From positions 1-47,834 of the forward strand of contig CAIQUD010000031.1 in the NCBI GenBank assembly GCA_903874965.1: a stretch of 47,834 nt of DNA. Reading direction: 5' to 3'. Of the stretch, positions 17,616 to 24,476 are shown piece by piece (the first letter of the stretch is position 1; the number at the start of each line of letters is the position of its first letter). A program made the translations under genes and the position numbers. The stretch is from an uncultured Actinomycetes bacterium. GTDB lineage: Bacteria; Actinomycetota; Acidimicrobiia; Acidimicrobiales; RAAP-2. Under the pieces are notes generated by a model. The model saw only the letters and a list, made by a program, of their open reading frames with translations. It was not told the DNA's origin and ran no database searches.

Positions 17616-17684
17616 GGAAGTTCCTCTCATCCTTGAATTTCATTGGTTCCATTGGCCATCGAATCATTCAGGGCCTCTGGCCGA

Positions 17685-17690
17685 TACACT
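17685..17690 (+). promoter_or_regulatory. -10 box TACACT before small Cys protein
   Basis: TACACT is the same hexamer as at 18818. It is followed at once by AGGAGG (17691-17696). Transcription would start near 17697, which leaves a leader of about 110 nt before GTG 17809 or 19 nt before ATG 17716. Confidence 0.4.
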
Positions 17691-17808
17691 AGGAGGCCGA
17701 ACGCTGCTGGAGTCGATGATTCCGCACCGTTCTCGTCTACCGCAAGTGGCGGTCGCCGGTGGGAATCCTTCCACGACGACTGGTGCTCGCGAGGGAGTGA
17801 GGAATCTC

Positions 17809-18018
17809 GTGAAGAAGGGTCGGCATCGTCGCTACGAGGAAGCGCGCGGCCTCAAGCGGTCACCTGGCATTGGCGCAAAGGCCTGTGTCGAGTGTGGCGC
17901 TGAGCCAGAAGATATCCACGCAAGTTGGTGTCTGGCTGAGGATGACAGCTACGAGCGCATTCTCGGAGAAGTTCCTTCAACTGGTTCCGACGAGCCAGAT
18001 CCACTCTACGAGGACTAG
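17809..18018 (+). CDS. Small cysteine-containing hypothetical protein
   Basis: A 69-residue protein with a basic N-terminus (MKKGRHRRYEEARGLKRS) and a C-x2-C pair followed by a third cysteine (KACVECGAEPEDIHASWC), then an acidic C-terminus. It may bind a metal or nucleic acid, but the motif is incomplete for a zinc ribbon. GTG 17809 has GAGGA 5 nt upstream. Other in-frame starts are ATG 17716 and even CTG 17704, which lies 7 nt after a perfect AGGAGG, so the true protein may be about 100 residues. Its TAG stop shares the CTAG with the convergent gene's stop. Confidence 0.6.
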   Translation: MKKGRHRRYEEARGLKRSPGIGAKACVECGAEPEDIHASWCLAEDDSYERILGEVPSTGSDEPDPLYED

Positions 18019-18755
18019 GTCGTTCGCTTCCTGACCGTTGGGTGAGGAAGCGCCGTTCCCTTGAGCCGTCGCTGACTGAGGTACTGACCCAGTTGGTCAT
18101 AGATCGCCCGACCAACCATCTCGGTGAGTTCTTCCGCCATTGACTCAAAGACCGTTGCTTTGCCTTGGAAGGCAGCGGGATCTTCCGTGCACCACCAATG
18201 GAAGTCATCGCCACCTTCGCCCCAGTGCTTCCGATCCCATTGAGTGATCGTCGTCGTCACGTGGCCTGAAGCGTTCACCGACTCCTCTCGACGGAGGGGG
18301 AGTTGCCAGCACACTTCGGGCTTCATGGCGACATAACTCGTCCCACGTTCAAGTGCCGCATAGTGCAGGGCGCAGCCAGCTCCAGCGTGGAAGTCAGGTC
18401 GATTGAGGAAAATGCAGGCATCGCCGACGAGACGTGTCGTGACCGTGCCGTCTTTCTCTCGTTTGGTGATGCCACGTGCCCCTTTGGCCTTGAACTGCCA
18501 TTCTTTGTCGCTGAGCGTGGCTGCCCAACCTTCGACTTTTCGGACATCTTCGTCGTCAATGAAGTGCGCGCCATATGAACAGCAGCCCTGGACCAACTCC
18601 TCTGCGGGACCAGTGAGGACGCCTTGACATCCATTGCCAAAGATGCAGGACCAGTTACTCGTCAAGAACGTCACATCAAAGACCCACGTTCGTTCTTCGG
18701 TTCCATCGGCAAAGCTGACCCATTCGTGAAGGTCAGCTGGGAGATTGGTGGCCAT
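18015..18755 (-). CDS. Cysteine-rich protein, possible metal binding
   Basis: A 246-residue cytosolic protein with many cysteines in a conserved-looking order: SCIFGNGCQG, QGCCSYGAHF, DACIFLNR, GAGCALHYAAL, EVCWQLPL and WWCTED. The arrangement recalls the YkgJ-type cysteine clusters proposed to chelate zinc or an iron-sulfur cluster, but I cannot assign it firmly. There is no signal peptide. The frame extends upstream to 18857; ATG 18755 follows TAACCT by 8 nt. It is divergent from the Fe-S scaffold gene at 18830, which fits a role linked to metal clusters. Confidence 0.75.
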   Translation of the reverse strand: MATNLPADLHEWVSFADGTEERTWVFDVTFLTSNWSCIFGNGCQGVLTGPAEELVQGCCSYGAHFIDDEDVRKVEGWAATLSDKEWQFKAKGARGITKREKDGTVTTRLVGDACIFLNRPDFHAGAGCALHYAALERGTSYVAMKPEVCWQLPLRREESVNASGHVTTTITQWDRKHWGEGGDDFHWWCTEDPAAFQGKATVFESMAEELTEMVGRAIYDQLGQYLSQRRLKGTALPHPTVRKRTT

Positions 18756-18763
18756 GGTGGGCG

Positions 18764-18769
18764 AGGTTA
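18764..18769 (-). promoter_or_regulatory. -10 box TAACCT for Cys-rich protein
   Basis: On the minus strand TAACCT lies 8 nt before ATG 18755. Confidence 0.45.
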
Positions 18770-18778
18770 CCCCGAGCC

Positions 18779-18815
18779 TCCTCAGGTTGAGGATGCACTT
18801 TGGCGGGAATCCGCC
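18779..18815. promoter_or_regulatory. Two dyads between Cys-rich gene and nfuA
   Basis: TCCTC and GAGGA (18779-18793, 5-nt loop) and GGCGG and CCGCC (18802-18815, 4-nt loop) lie side by side in the 74-bp divergent gap. The second ends 2 nt before the nfuA -10 box. They may be regulator sites; short dyads of this size can also arise by chance. Confidence 0.35.
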
Positions 18816-18817
18816 CA

Positions 18818-18823
18818 TACACT
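18818..18823 (+). promoter_or_regulatory. -10 box TACACT, leaderless type
   Basis: TACACT, 6 nt spacer, ATG 18830 of the nfuA-type gene. Confidence 0.6.
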
Positions 18824-18829
18824 TGAGTA

Positions 18830-19492
18830 ATGACCACTTCGATCGATGAGACGGCAACGACCGACCTCTCCTTGCCCGTGATCTCGATGACTGACGAAGC
18901 CCGCGTCATCGTGAGCGATGCGTTGGCGAGCGAGCCCGATCCAGAGACGATGGCGCTCTGGCTCGAGGTTCGTGCAGTTGAGGCAGGCAACTTCACCTAT
19001 GACCTCTACTTCCAGGCCAAGGCAGATGCTGGCTCCGAAGATTCCGTGTCAACGGTTGATGGCCTGACGACCATCATCCCTGCACGTTCGATTCCTCGCC
19101 TCAAGGGCGCAAGTCTTGAGTTCTCGACGGAAGGCTCTGGCGGTCTCGTCATTGTCAATCCCAACAAGCCCGGCCCAGAACAGGGCGCGCAAATTCCAGG
19201 CGAAATTTTGTCGCAGGGTATTGATGGTCCACTTGGTCGGCGCATCACCGATCTGTTGGAAGCAGCAGTCAACCCGTCAATTGCTGGTCATGGTGGTCGC
19301 TGCGACCTCGTGGCTGTCGATGAGGTGAACAAGCATGCCTACGTGCGTCTGTCTGGCGGATGCCAAGGATGTGCAATGAGTCGAATGACGCTCAACGAGG
19401 GTATTGAAACCATGCTCCGCGGAGAAATCCCGGAGCTCGGCGACCTGATTGACGTCACCGACCATGGTTCAGGCGACAACCCCTACTACTAG
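18830..19492 (+). CDS. nfuA: Fe-S biogenesis protein, NfuA type
   Basis: A 220-residue iron-sulfur cluster carrier. The N-terminal half (about 20-115) resembles a degenerate A-type (HesB/IscA) domain without cysteines, and the C-terminal half is a NifU domain with the cluster ligands C178-x2-C181 in LSGGCQGCAMS. This two-domain order is that of NfuA, which holds a 4Fe-4S cluster at a dimer interface and passes it to target proteins. It is a single-gene unit with a leaderless start and a stem-loop after the stop. The divergent neighbour is a cysteine-rich protein. Confidence 0.88.
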   Translation: MTTSIDETATTDLSLPVISMTDEARVIVSDALASEPDPETMALWLEVRAVEAGNFTYDLYFQAKADAGSEDSVSTVDGLTTIIPARSIPRLKGASLEFSTEGSGGLVIVNPNKPGPEQGAQIPGEILSQGIDGPLGRRITDLLEAAVNPSIAGHGGRCDLVAVDEVNKHAYVRLSGGCQGCAMSRMTLNEGIETMLRGEIPELGDLIDVTDHGSGDNPYY

Positions 19493-19501
19493 GCCATCTG
19501 A

Positions 19502-19520
19502 GGTCCTTCGCTAAAGGACC
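19502..19520 (+). terminator. Stem-loop terminator after nfuA
   Basis: GGTCCTT and AAGGACC form a perfect 7-bp stem with a 5-nt loop, 9 nt after the nfuA stop. There is no U-tract. Confidence 0.5.
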
Positions 19521-19536
19521 ACTTGAGGGCGACGAC

Positions 19537-19542
19537 TAGATT
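19537..19542 (+). promoter_or_regulatory. -10 box TAGATT, leaderless type
   Basis: TAGATT, 6 nt spacer, GTG 19549 of aroC. This is the promoter of the shikimate operon. Confidence 0.6.
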
Positions 19543-19548
19543 GGTTGT

Positions 19549-20739
19549 GTGCTCCGTTTCCTCACTGCAGGCGAATCTCATGGTCAAGCGCTCTCGGTCA
19601 TCATCGAAGGCCTGCCTGCAGGTCTCGAAATAACCGAAGCTGATCTCCAGAAGGACCTCAGTCGCCGGCGACTTGGCTACGGGCGTGGTCCTCGCATGCG
19701 CTTCGAAGTTGATCAATTGCGACTCCTCGGTGGGATTCGCCATGGGCGGACGCTTGGGAGTCCCGTCTCGGTGGAGATCGCGAACACCGAATGGCCGAAG
19801 TGGGTGGACGAGATGAACCCTGCCCCCGGCAAGCCAAGCAAGACCTTGACGGCTCCACGGCCCGGACATGCCGATCTCGCCGGCATGCAGAAATACGGCT
19901 TTGACGATTCTCGAGATGTGTTGGAACGAGCATCGGCTCGAGAGACGGCGGCACGTGTTGTTGCCGGCTCGCTCGCCAAAGCACTGCTGAAGTCGATCAA
20001 TGTCGAGATCTTGAGCCATGTCATCCAAATAGGTGATGCGACTGCTCATGGCGGACAGCGACCACTGCCGTCTGACCTTGATCGAATTGACGACTCGGAA
20101 GTTCGTTGTTTTGATCCCGAGGCAGAAGCTGCAATGATCGCGACGATCAAGGCTGCAGCCAAGGAAGGGGACTCCCTTGGAGGCGTTGCAGAAGTGCTTG
20201 CGTACAACGTGCCCGTTGGTCTCGGAAGCCATGTGCATTGGGATCGAAAGATCGATGGGCTCCTCGCACAGGCGCTCATGTCGATTCAGGCCATCAAGGC
20301 AGTCGAACTTGGTGATGGCATTGAAGGCGCTTCGCTGCGCGGATCCGAAGCTCACGATGCAATCACCTACGACACCAATGAGGCACCTTCATCTGCAGGC
20401 TACGTGCGCCAGACCGCACGAGCAGGTGGCATCGAAGGCGGAATGACCTCAGGTGCATTGCTTGTTGCCCGGCTCTACATGAAGCCACTTGCCTCGCTCA
20501 ACCGGCCAGTCCTTGAGACCGTCGATGTTGCGACCAAGGATTCGACCGTCTCGTTCAAGGAGCGGACTGATGTGACGGCAGTGCCAGCAATGGGCGTCGT
20601 CGCAGAGTCCATGGTTGCACTCGTGCTTGCCAATGAAGCACTTCGGAAGTTCGGTGGAGACTCGGTGGCTGAATTCGCACGGAACCATGCCGGCTACATC
20701 GCTCATCTCGGCGAGACCGTCTCCGGCCCCCGGCCGTGA
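19549..20739 (+). CDS. aroC: Chorismate synthase
   Basis: A 396-residue FMN-dependent enzyme that makes chorismate from EPSP, the last shikimate step. Marks are the N-terminal LRFLTAGESHGQALS, LSRRRLGYGRGPRM, the APRPGHADLAGMQKYG segment, RASARETAARVVAG, and the C-terminal RTDVTAVPAMGVVAE. The length is normal. The GTG start is leaderless. It heads aroC-aroK-aroB-aroQ, where each junction overlaps. Confidence 0.98.
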   Translation: MLRFLTAGESHGQALSVIIEGLPAGLEITEADLQKDLSRRRLGYGRGPRMRFEVDQLRLLGGIRHGRTLGSPVSVEIANTEWPKWVDEMNPAPGKPSKTLTAPRPGHADLAGMQKYGFDDSRDVLERASARETAARVVAGSLAKALLKSINVEILSHVIQIGDATAHGGQRPLPSDLDRIDDSEVRCFDPEAEAAMIATIKAAAKEGDSLGGVAEVLAYNVPVGLGSHVHWDRKIDGLLAQALMSIQAIKAVELGDGIEGASLRGSEAHDAITYDTNEAPSSAGYVRQTARAGGIEGGMTSGALLVARLYMKPLASLNRPVLETVDVATKDSTVSFKERTDVTAVPAMGVVAESMVALVLANEALRKFGGDSVAEFARNHAGYIAHLGETVSGPRP

Positions 20740-21260
20740 CCTCCATGCCAGCGAGCCAGATTGTGCTCGTCGGCATGATGGGAGCAGGCAAGTCAACGGT
20801 GGCCAAACTTCTTGGCAATGCCCTTGAGCGACGAGTTATCGACCTTGACCGCGAGATCGAAAAGGCATCGGGTCACTCAATTTCGGAGCTGTTCGAACTC
20901 GAAGGTGAGGCTGGTTTTCGCGCGCGTGAAGTTGAAGGTCTCCATGAGGTGCTTGCTACTGAGGAGCCGGTAGTCGTTGCTGCAGGGGGAGGTCTTGTGA
21001 CCAGCGAGGCAGCGAGAGCCGCTCTTGTCAACACCACGTGCATTTGGCTGAGAGCAACGACGGCCACGCTCATCGCTCGCGTGGGGGAAAGCACCAGCAG
21101 ACCCCTCCTTCGAACCGATCCCGCTGGCACGATCGAGCGTCTCGTTCAAGAGCGAGCGCAATGGTACGAAGATGCTGCAACGATGGTGATCGACGTCGAT
21201 GGCTTGAACTCGAAGCAGGTTGCCGCCATGATCCTCGACCGATTGGAGTACCCATGTTGA
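20736..21260 (+). CDS. aroK: Shikimate kinase
   Basis: A 174-residue P-loop kinase that phosphorylates shikimate with ATP. The Walker A motif GMMGAGKST is at about 13-21, the shikimate-binding DLDREIEKASGHSISELF follows, then the GGG loop (AAGGGLV) and the lid SRPLLRTDP. GTG 20736 overlaps the aroC stop; ATG 20745 would remove only three residues. The gene runs into aroB with a 7-nt overlap. Confidence 0.97.
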   Translation: MTSMPASQIVLVGMMGAGKSTVAKLLGNALERRVIDLDREIEKASGHSISELFELEGEAGFRAREVEGLHEVLATEEPVVVAAGGGLVTSEAARAALVNTTCIWLRATTATLIARVGESTSRPLLRTDPAGTIERLVQERAQWYEDAATMVIDVDGLNSKQVAAMILDRLEYPC

Positions 21261-22318
21261 CGATTCCGGTAATGCTCGATGCGTCGCCATATGAGGTTCT
21301 CGTCGGTCATGGTGCCCGACACCACTTGGGTCCAATCCTTCGCAGTCTCTCGACGAACCCATCAACCAAAGTTGCAATCATCACCGAGGCGACCGTTGTT
21401 GCTGCAGGATGGCTGAACGACGTTGAAATCGGCCTCGACCACGTGGTGCTGACAATCCCAGGCGGCGAGGCAGCAAAGTCTCTTGAGACGGTTGAGCACC
21501 TGTGTCGCCAACTCGTCGATGCGGGAGTGTCTCGAGGTGATCTCCTTGTTGGCTTTGGCGGCGGCCTCGTCACGGACGTTGCCGGATTTGTCGCAGCGAT
21601 CTATCACCGAGGTATCCGCTACGTGTCAGTGGCGACCACACTGCTCGCCCAAGTGGACGCGGCGATTGGCGGCAAGACGGCGGTGAATCTTCCTGAGGGG
21701 AAGAACCTCGTTGGCGCGTTCTGGCAGCCATCAGCAGTGCTCTGTGACACCGAAACCTTGACGACCCTTCCCCCACGAGAGTGGTCCTGTGGACGTGGTG
21801 AGGTCGCCAAGTATGCGCTGCTTCGAGGCGAAGGCGGGCGAGAGCTGTTGGACCTTGATCTCCATGAACAGGTTGGTGCGTGTGTCGCTGACAAGGCAAT
21901 GGTGGTTGTCGGCGATGAGCGTGAACAAGGGAGACGAGCACTGCTCAACTACGGCCACACCTTGGCCCACGCCCTTGAGACCATTGATCTCGAGGCGGGC
22001 GAGCAGTCCCTCGGCCTTCGCCACGGCGAAGCGGTGGCGATTGGTCTCATGTTTGCGGCTGAGCTCGCCTTTGATCTCGGACGGATTTCAGAACCTCGGG
22101 TGCACGAACATCGAGCGATTCTTGGTGGCCTCGACTTAGATGGCCGCCTCCCAGAAGGACTCTCCGCAACCCACCTCGTCGATCTCATGCGGAGAGACAA
22201 GAAGGCTGATCATGATTTGACCTTCATTCTCGATGGGCCGGATGGCATCGAGGTCGTGAACGGTCTCGATCCAACCGCCGTGCGATCTAGTCTCGAACGC
22301 ATGGGAGCCACTCCATGA
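21254..22318 (+). CDS. aroB: 3-dehydroquinate synthase
   Basis: A 354-residue NAD- and zinc-dependent enzyme that turns DAHP into 3-dehydroquinate. Marks are GGGLVTDVAGFVAAIYHRG, PTTLLAQVDAAIGGKTAVN-type residues (ATTLLAQVDAAIGGKT), the metal-site motif LLNYGHTLAHALE and LRHGEAVAIG. The open frame runs far upstream within aroK, but ATG 21254 begins the conserved N-terminus (MLTIPVMLDASPYEVLVGHG). The stop overlaps aroQ by 4 nt. Confidence 0.97.
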   Translation: MLTIPVMLDASPYEVLVGHGARHHLGPILRSLSTNPSTKVAIITEATVVAAGWLNDVEIGLDHVVLTIPGGEAAKSLETVEHLCRQLVDAGVSRGDLLVGFGGGLVTDVAGFVAAIYHRGIRYVSVATTLLAQVDAAIGGKTAVNLPEGKNLVGAFWQPSAVLCDTETLTTLPPREWSCGRGEVAKYALLRGEGGRELLDLDLHEQVGACVADKAMVVVGDEREQGRRALLNYGHTLAHALETIDLEAGEQSLGLRHGEAVAIGLMFAAELAFDLGRISEPRVHEHRAILGGLDLDGRLPEGLSATHLVDLMRRDKKADHDLTFILDGPDGIEVVNGLDPTAVRSSLERMGATP

Positions 22319-22773
22319 CCAAAGTTCTCTTGCTCTCCGGTCCAAATCTGAATTTGCTCGGAACCCGTGAACCAGCGATATATGGGACCGACACCCTAGA
22401 GACTCACGTCGAGCGAGCTACTGCCCGTGCCGCATCGGCGGGACTCGCTCTCGATCATCTTCAGTCCAATCATGAAGGTGTCTTGATTGACGCAATTCAC
22501 GCTGCTCGGGGCGAGTACGCCGCGATCATCATGAATGCTGGGGCGTTCACCCACACGTCGTGGGCCATCCACGATGCGCTGAACACCTTTGAGGGCATCA
22601 AGATCGAAGTGCATCTTTCCAATCCGGCGGCTAGGGAGTCCTTTCGCCACACGTCGGTGCTGGCACCGGTTGTGGATGGTTCCATTGCCGGCTTTGGACG
22701 GCGTTCCTATGACCTCGCCGTCGATGCGGTCGTGCAGATCCTTGACGTTGGGACGGGCGAAGCACCGAAGTAG
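22315..22773 (+). CDS. aroQ: 3-dehydroquinate dehydratase, type II
   Basis: A 152-residue dodecamer-forming type II dehydroquinase. LLSGPNLNLLGTREP is followed by the catalytic tyrosine Y23 on the flexible loop, then NHEGVLIDAIH, NAGAFTHTSWAIHDAL and the IEVHLSNPAARESFRH substrate-binding stretch. The family length is normal. Its TAG stop forms the first three bases of the efp -10 box. Confidence 0.97.
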   Translation: MTKVLLLSGPNLNLLGTREPAIYGTDTLETHVERATARAASAGLALDHLQSNHEGVLIDAIHAARGEYAAIIMNAGAFTHTSWAIHDALNTFEGIKIEVHLSNPAARESFRHTSVLAPVVDGSIAGFGRRSYDLAVDAVVQILDVGTGEAPK

Positions 22774-22776
22774 ACT
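22771..22776 (+). promoter_or_regulatory. -10 box TAGACT for efp
   Basis: TAGACT begins at the aroQ stop codon. Transcription would start near 22783 and give a leader of about 70 nt, in which I see no strong structure. Confidence 0.45.
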
Positions 22777-22851
22777 TGTTGCTCGTGCAGCCATCACGGT
22801 GCCAATTCCATCTGTCGTGGCTTCTCGCCGCGCGACCCGAAGGACCAAGCA

Positions 22852-23412
22852 ATGTCCATTTCGACAAATGATCTCAAGAACGGCATCACACTGAACTTGC
22901 CTGAGGGCCTCTGCAGTGTGATCGAGTTCCAGCACGTGAAGCCAGGAAAGGGTGGAGCATTCGTTCGAACGAAGCTTCGCAACCTTCGCACAGGCGCCGT
23001 GATTGAGCGCACCTACCGTGCGGATGAAAAGTTAGAGCAGGCAATTATCGACAAGCGGGAAATGCAGTTCCTCTATCGCGACGGCTCCGACTACGTCTTC
23101 ATGGATCAGGTCACCTATGACCAGATGAACGTCACCGAGAAGAGTCTTGGTGACGCGACGAAGTACTTGCTTGAGACGGCGAGTGCGGTCATGCAGATGT
23201 ACGGGACTGAAATCGTCGGCGTTGACCTTCCTGCTGCAGTTGAACTGACCATTTCCGAGACCGAGCCAGGCATCCAAGGAGACCGAGTTTCTGGAGCGAA
23301 GAAGCCAGCCACGCTTGAGACCGGGCTGGTTGTTCAGGTGCCACTCTTCGTCAATCCTGGAGACGTCATCAAGGTAGATACGCGCTCCGGCGAGTATTTG
23401 ACCCGGGCCTGA
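22852..23412 (+). CDS. efp: Elongation factor P
   Basis: A 186-residue translation factor that relieves ribosome stalling at proline runs. The tip loop is PGKGGAF with K33, which may be modified; no modifying-enzyme gene is visible in the window. All three domains appear, with the signature YEITETEPG-type stretch (LTISETEPGIQGD) near 145 and the usual end IKVDTRSGEYLTRA. The ATG has GAAGGA 7 nt upstream, so unlike most unit-leading genes here this one is led by a ribosome site. nusB follows after 7 nt. Confidence 0.97.
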   Translation: MSISTNDLKNGITLNLPEGLCSVIEFQHVKPGKGGAFVRTKLRNLRTGAVIERTYRADEKLEQAIIDKREMQFLYRDGSDYVFMDQVTYDQMNVTEKSLGDATKYLLETASAVMQMYGTEIVGVDLPAAVELTISETEPGIQGDRVSGAKKPATLETGLVVQVPLFVNPGDVIKVDTRSGEYLTRA

Positions 23413-23419
23413 GGCGCCA

Positions 23420-23818
23420 GTGGAGGACATTCGAGATCGGTCGAGTTCTCGCGAACGCGCGCTCGGTCTCCTCTACGAAGCAAGTGCGAAAGGGTTGACG
23501 GTCACGGAGTTGCTCGAACAACTTCCCGTTGCTCCGGACCCATTTACGCAGCAACTGCTCGATCAGGTAACCCAATTCGGGACTCAAGCTGAAGAGCTGA
23601 TGTCGGCCGCAGCGGTCGGATGGACCATTGAGCGCATGGCGGTCCTCGATCGCTTGGTTCTCCAAATGGCGACCTGTGAACTGTTGGCATCGTCCGAGCC
23701 GCCAGTTGCGGTTGTTCTTGATGAAGCAGTCGAGTTAGCCAAGACGTTTTCAACCGAAGACTCCGGGCGTTTCGTCAACGGAGTGCTCGCGACGATCGCC
23801 AAGCAGGTTCGGGGTTAG
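23420..23818 (+). CDS. nusB: Transcription antitermination protein NusB
   Basis: A 132-residue all-helical RNA-binding protein of rRNA antitermination complexes. The N-terminal SSRERALGLLYEAS and the C-terminal IERMAVLDRLVLQMATCELL, VVLDEAVELAKTFSTEDSGRFVNGVL are typical of the family. The GTG start lies 7 nt after the efp stop. The order aroB-aroQ-efp-nusB-pyrR is common in Gram-positive and actinobacterial genomes. A palindrome follows the stop. Confidence 0.95.
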   Translation: MEDIRDRSSSRERALGLLYEASAKGLTVTELLEQLPVAPDPFTQQLLDQVTQFGTQAEELMSAAAVGWTIERMAVLDRLVLQMATCELLASSEPPVAVVLDEAVELAKTFSTEDSGRFVNGVLATIAKQVRG

Positions 23819-23822
23819 CTCC

Positions 23823-23841
23823 GACCGATCACTGATCGGTC
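23823..23841. terminator. Palindrome after nusB, terminator or operator
   Basis: GACCGATCA, one central base, TGATCGGTC: a perfect 9-bp inverted repeat starting 4 nt after the nusB stop. As RNA it can form a 7-bp stem with a 5-nt loop but has no U-tract. As DNA it covers the -35 region of the pyrR promoter, so it could equally be an operator. Confidence 0.45.
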
Positions 23842-23847
23842 CTTCAG

Positions 23848-23856
23848 TGCTACATT
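23848..23856 (+). promoter_or_regulatory. Extended -10 promoter of pyr operon
   Basis: TGCTACATT is an extended -10 element (TGN plus TACATT at 23851-23856). Transcription is expected near 23863, which gives a leader of about 45 nt that contains the PyrR-binding hairpin. Confidence 0.55.
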
Positions 23857-23871
23857 CTGATCACCGTCAAG

Positions 23872-23889
23872 CGGGTCCCGTGAGGCCCG
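23872..23889 (+). ncRNA. PyrR-binding RNA hairpin
   Basis: The stem CGGG/CCCG, a bulged U, the pairs CC/GG and a CGUGA loop contain UCCCGUGAGGC. This fits the UCCNGNGAGGC consensus of the Bacillus-type PyrR binding loop at every fixed position. It ends 6 nt before the GAGGAG ribosome site of pyrR, and no terminator stem lies between. The layout fits translational repression by PyrR with UMP, as reported for mycobacteria, rather than attenuation. Confidence 0.8.
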
Positions 23890-23906
23890 TACGGTGAGGA
23901 GACGAA

Positions 23907-24476
23907 GTGGCAACTCGCGAACGAACCCACGCGCACCCAAAGGGTGCAGTTTTCGTCCCCACTGCTGAAATTGCGTCGGCAGGTGACGTCCGTCGAGGAC
24001 TCACGAGAATGGCCCACGAGGTCTTCGAACGCCACGGTGACGTCCATGACCTTGTCGTTGTTGGACTGCAGACCGGCGGAATTCAACCTTCCCACTTGCT
24101 CCATGAGCAACTCGTCCGCATCTCAGGACACGAGATTCCACTTGGGACGCTCGATGTTGCCTTCTATCGAGATGACATTGGCCTCCGGCCTGTTCTGCCA
24201 GAAGCAGCCACCGACATCCCGGTCGACCTCGACGGCATGGTTGTGCTCCTCGTTGATGATGTTCTGTTCACCGGACGGACCATTCGGGCGGCGCTCAATG
24301 CCTTGACAGACTTTGGTCGAGCACGAGCGATCGAACTCGCCGTGTTGGTTGATCGTGGCCACCGCGAGCTTCCAATTCGCGCAGATTATGTCGGGAAGAA
24401 CCTTCCAACCTCTCGGGCAGAGAGCGTCGATGCGAGCATCGACGGAATCATGCTCGGCCGCTTGGAGCCGAAATGA
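23907..24476 (+). CDS. pyrR: Pyrimidine operon regulator PyrR
   Basis: A 189-residue phosphoribosyltransferase-fold RNA-binding regulator, often with uracil phosphoribosyltransferase activity. The PRPP motif LVDDVLFTGRT lies around D117-D118, and LVVVGLQTGGIQPSHLL, LVDRGHRELPIRADYVGKN match the family. The GTG start has GAGGAG (23896-23901) 5 nt upstream and the PyrR-binding hairpin directly before that. The protein therefore most likely controls its own operon. The stop overlaps pyrB by 4 nt. Confidence 0.95.
   Translation: MATRERTHAHPKGAVFVPTAEIASAGDVRRGLTRMAHEVFERHGDVHDLVVVGLQTGGIQPSHLLHEQLVRISGHEIPLGTLDVAFYRDDIGLRPVLPEAATDIPVDLDGMVVLLVDDVLFTGRTIRAALNALTDFGRARAIELAVLVDRGHRELPIRADYVGKNLPTSRAESVDASIDGIMLGRLEPK

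Noticed and set aside
21038-21253. Upstream extension of aroB into aroK
   Set aside because: The extra residues are basic, unconserved and lie inside aroK; the family N-terminus starts at ATG 21254. The same applies to extensions of carB, pyrF, priA, rpe and pyrC.
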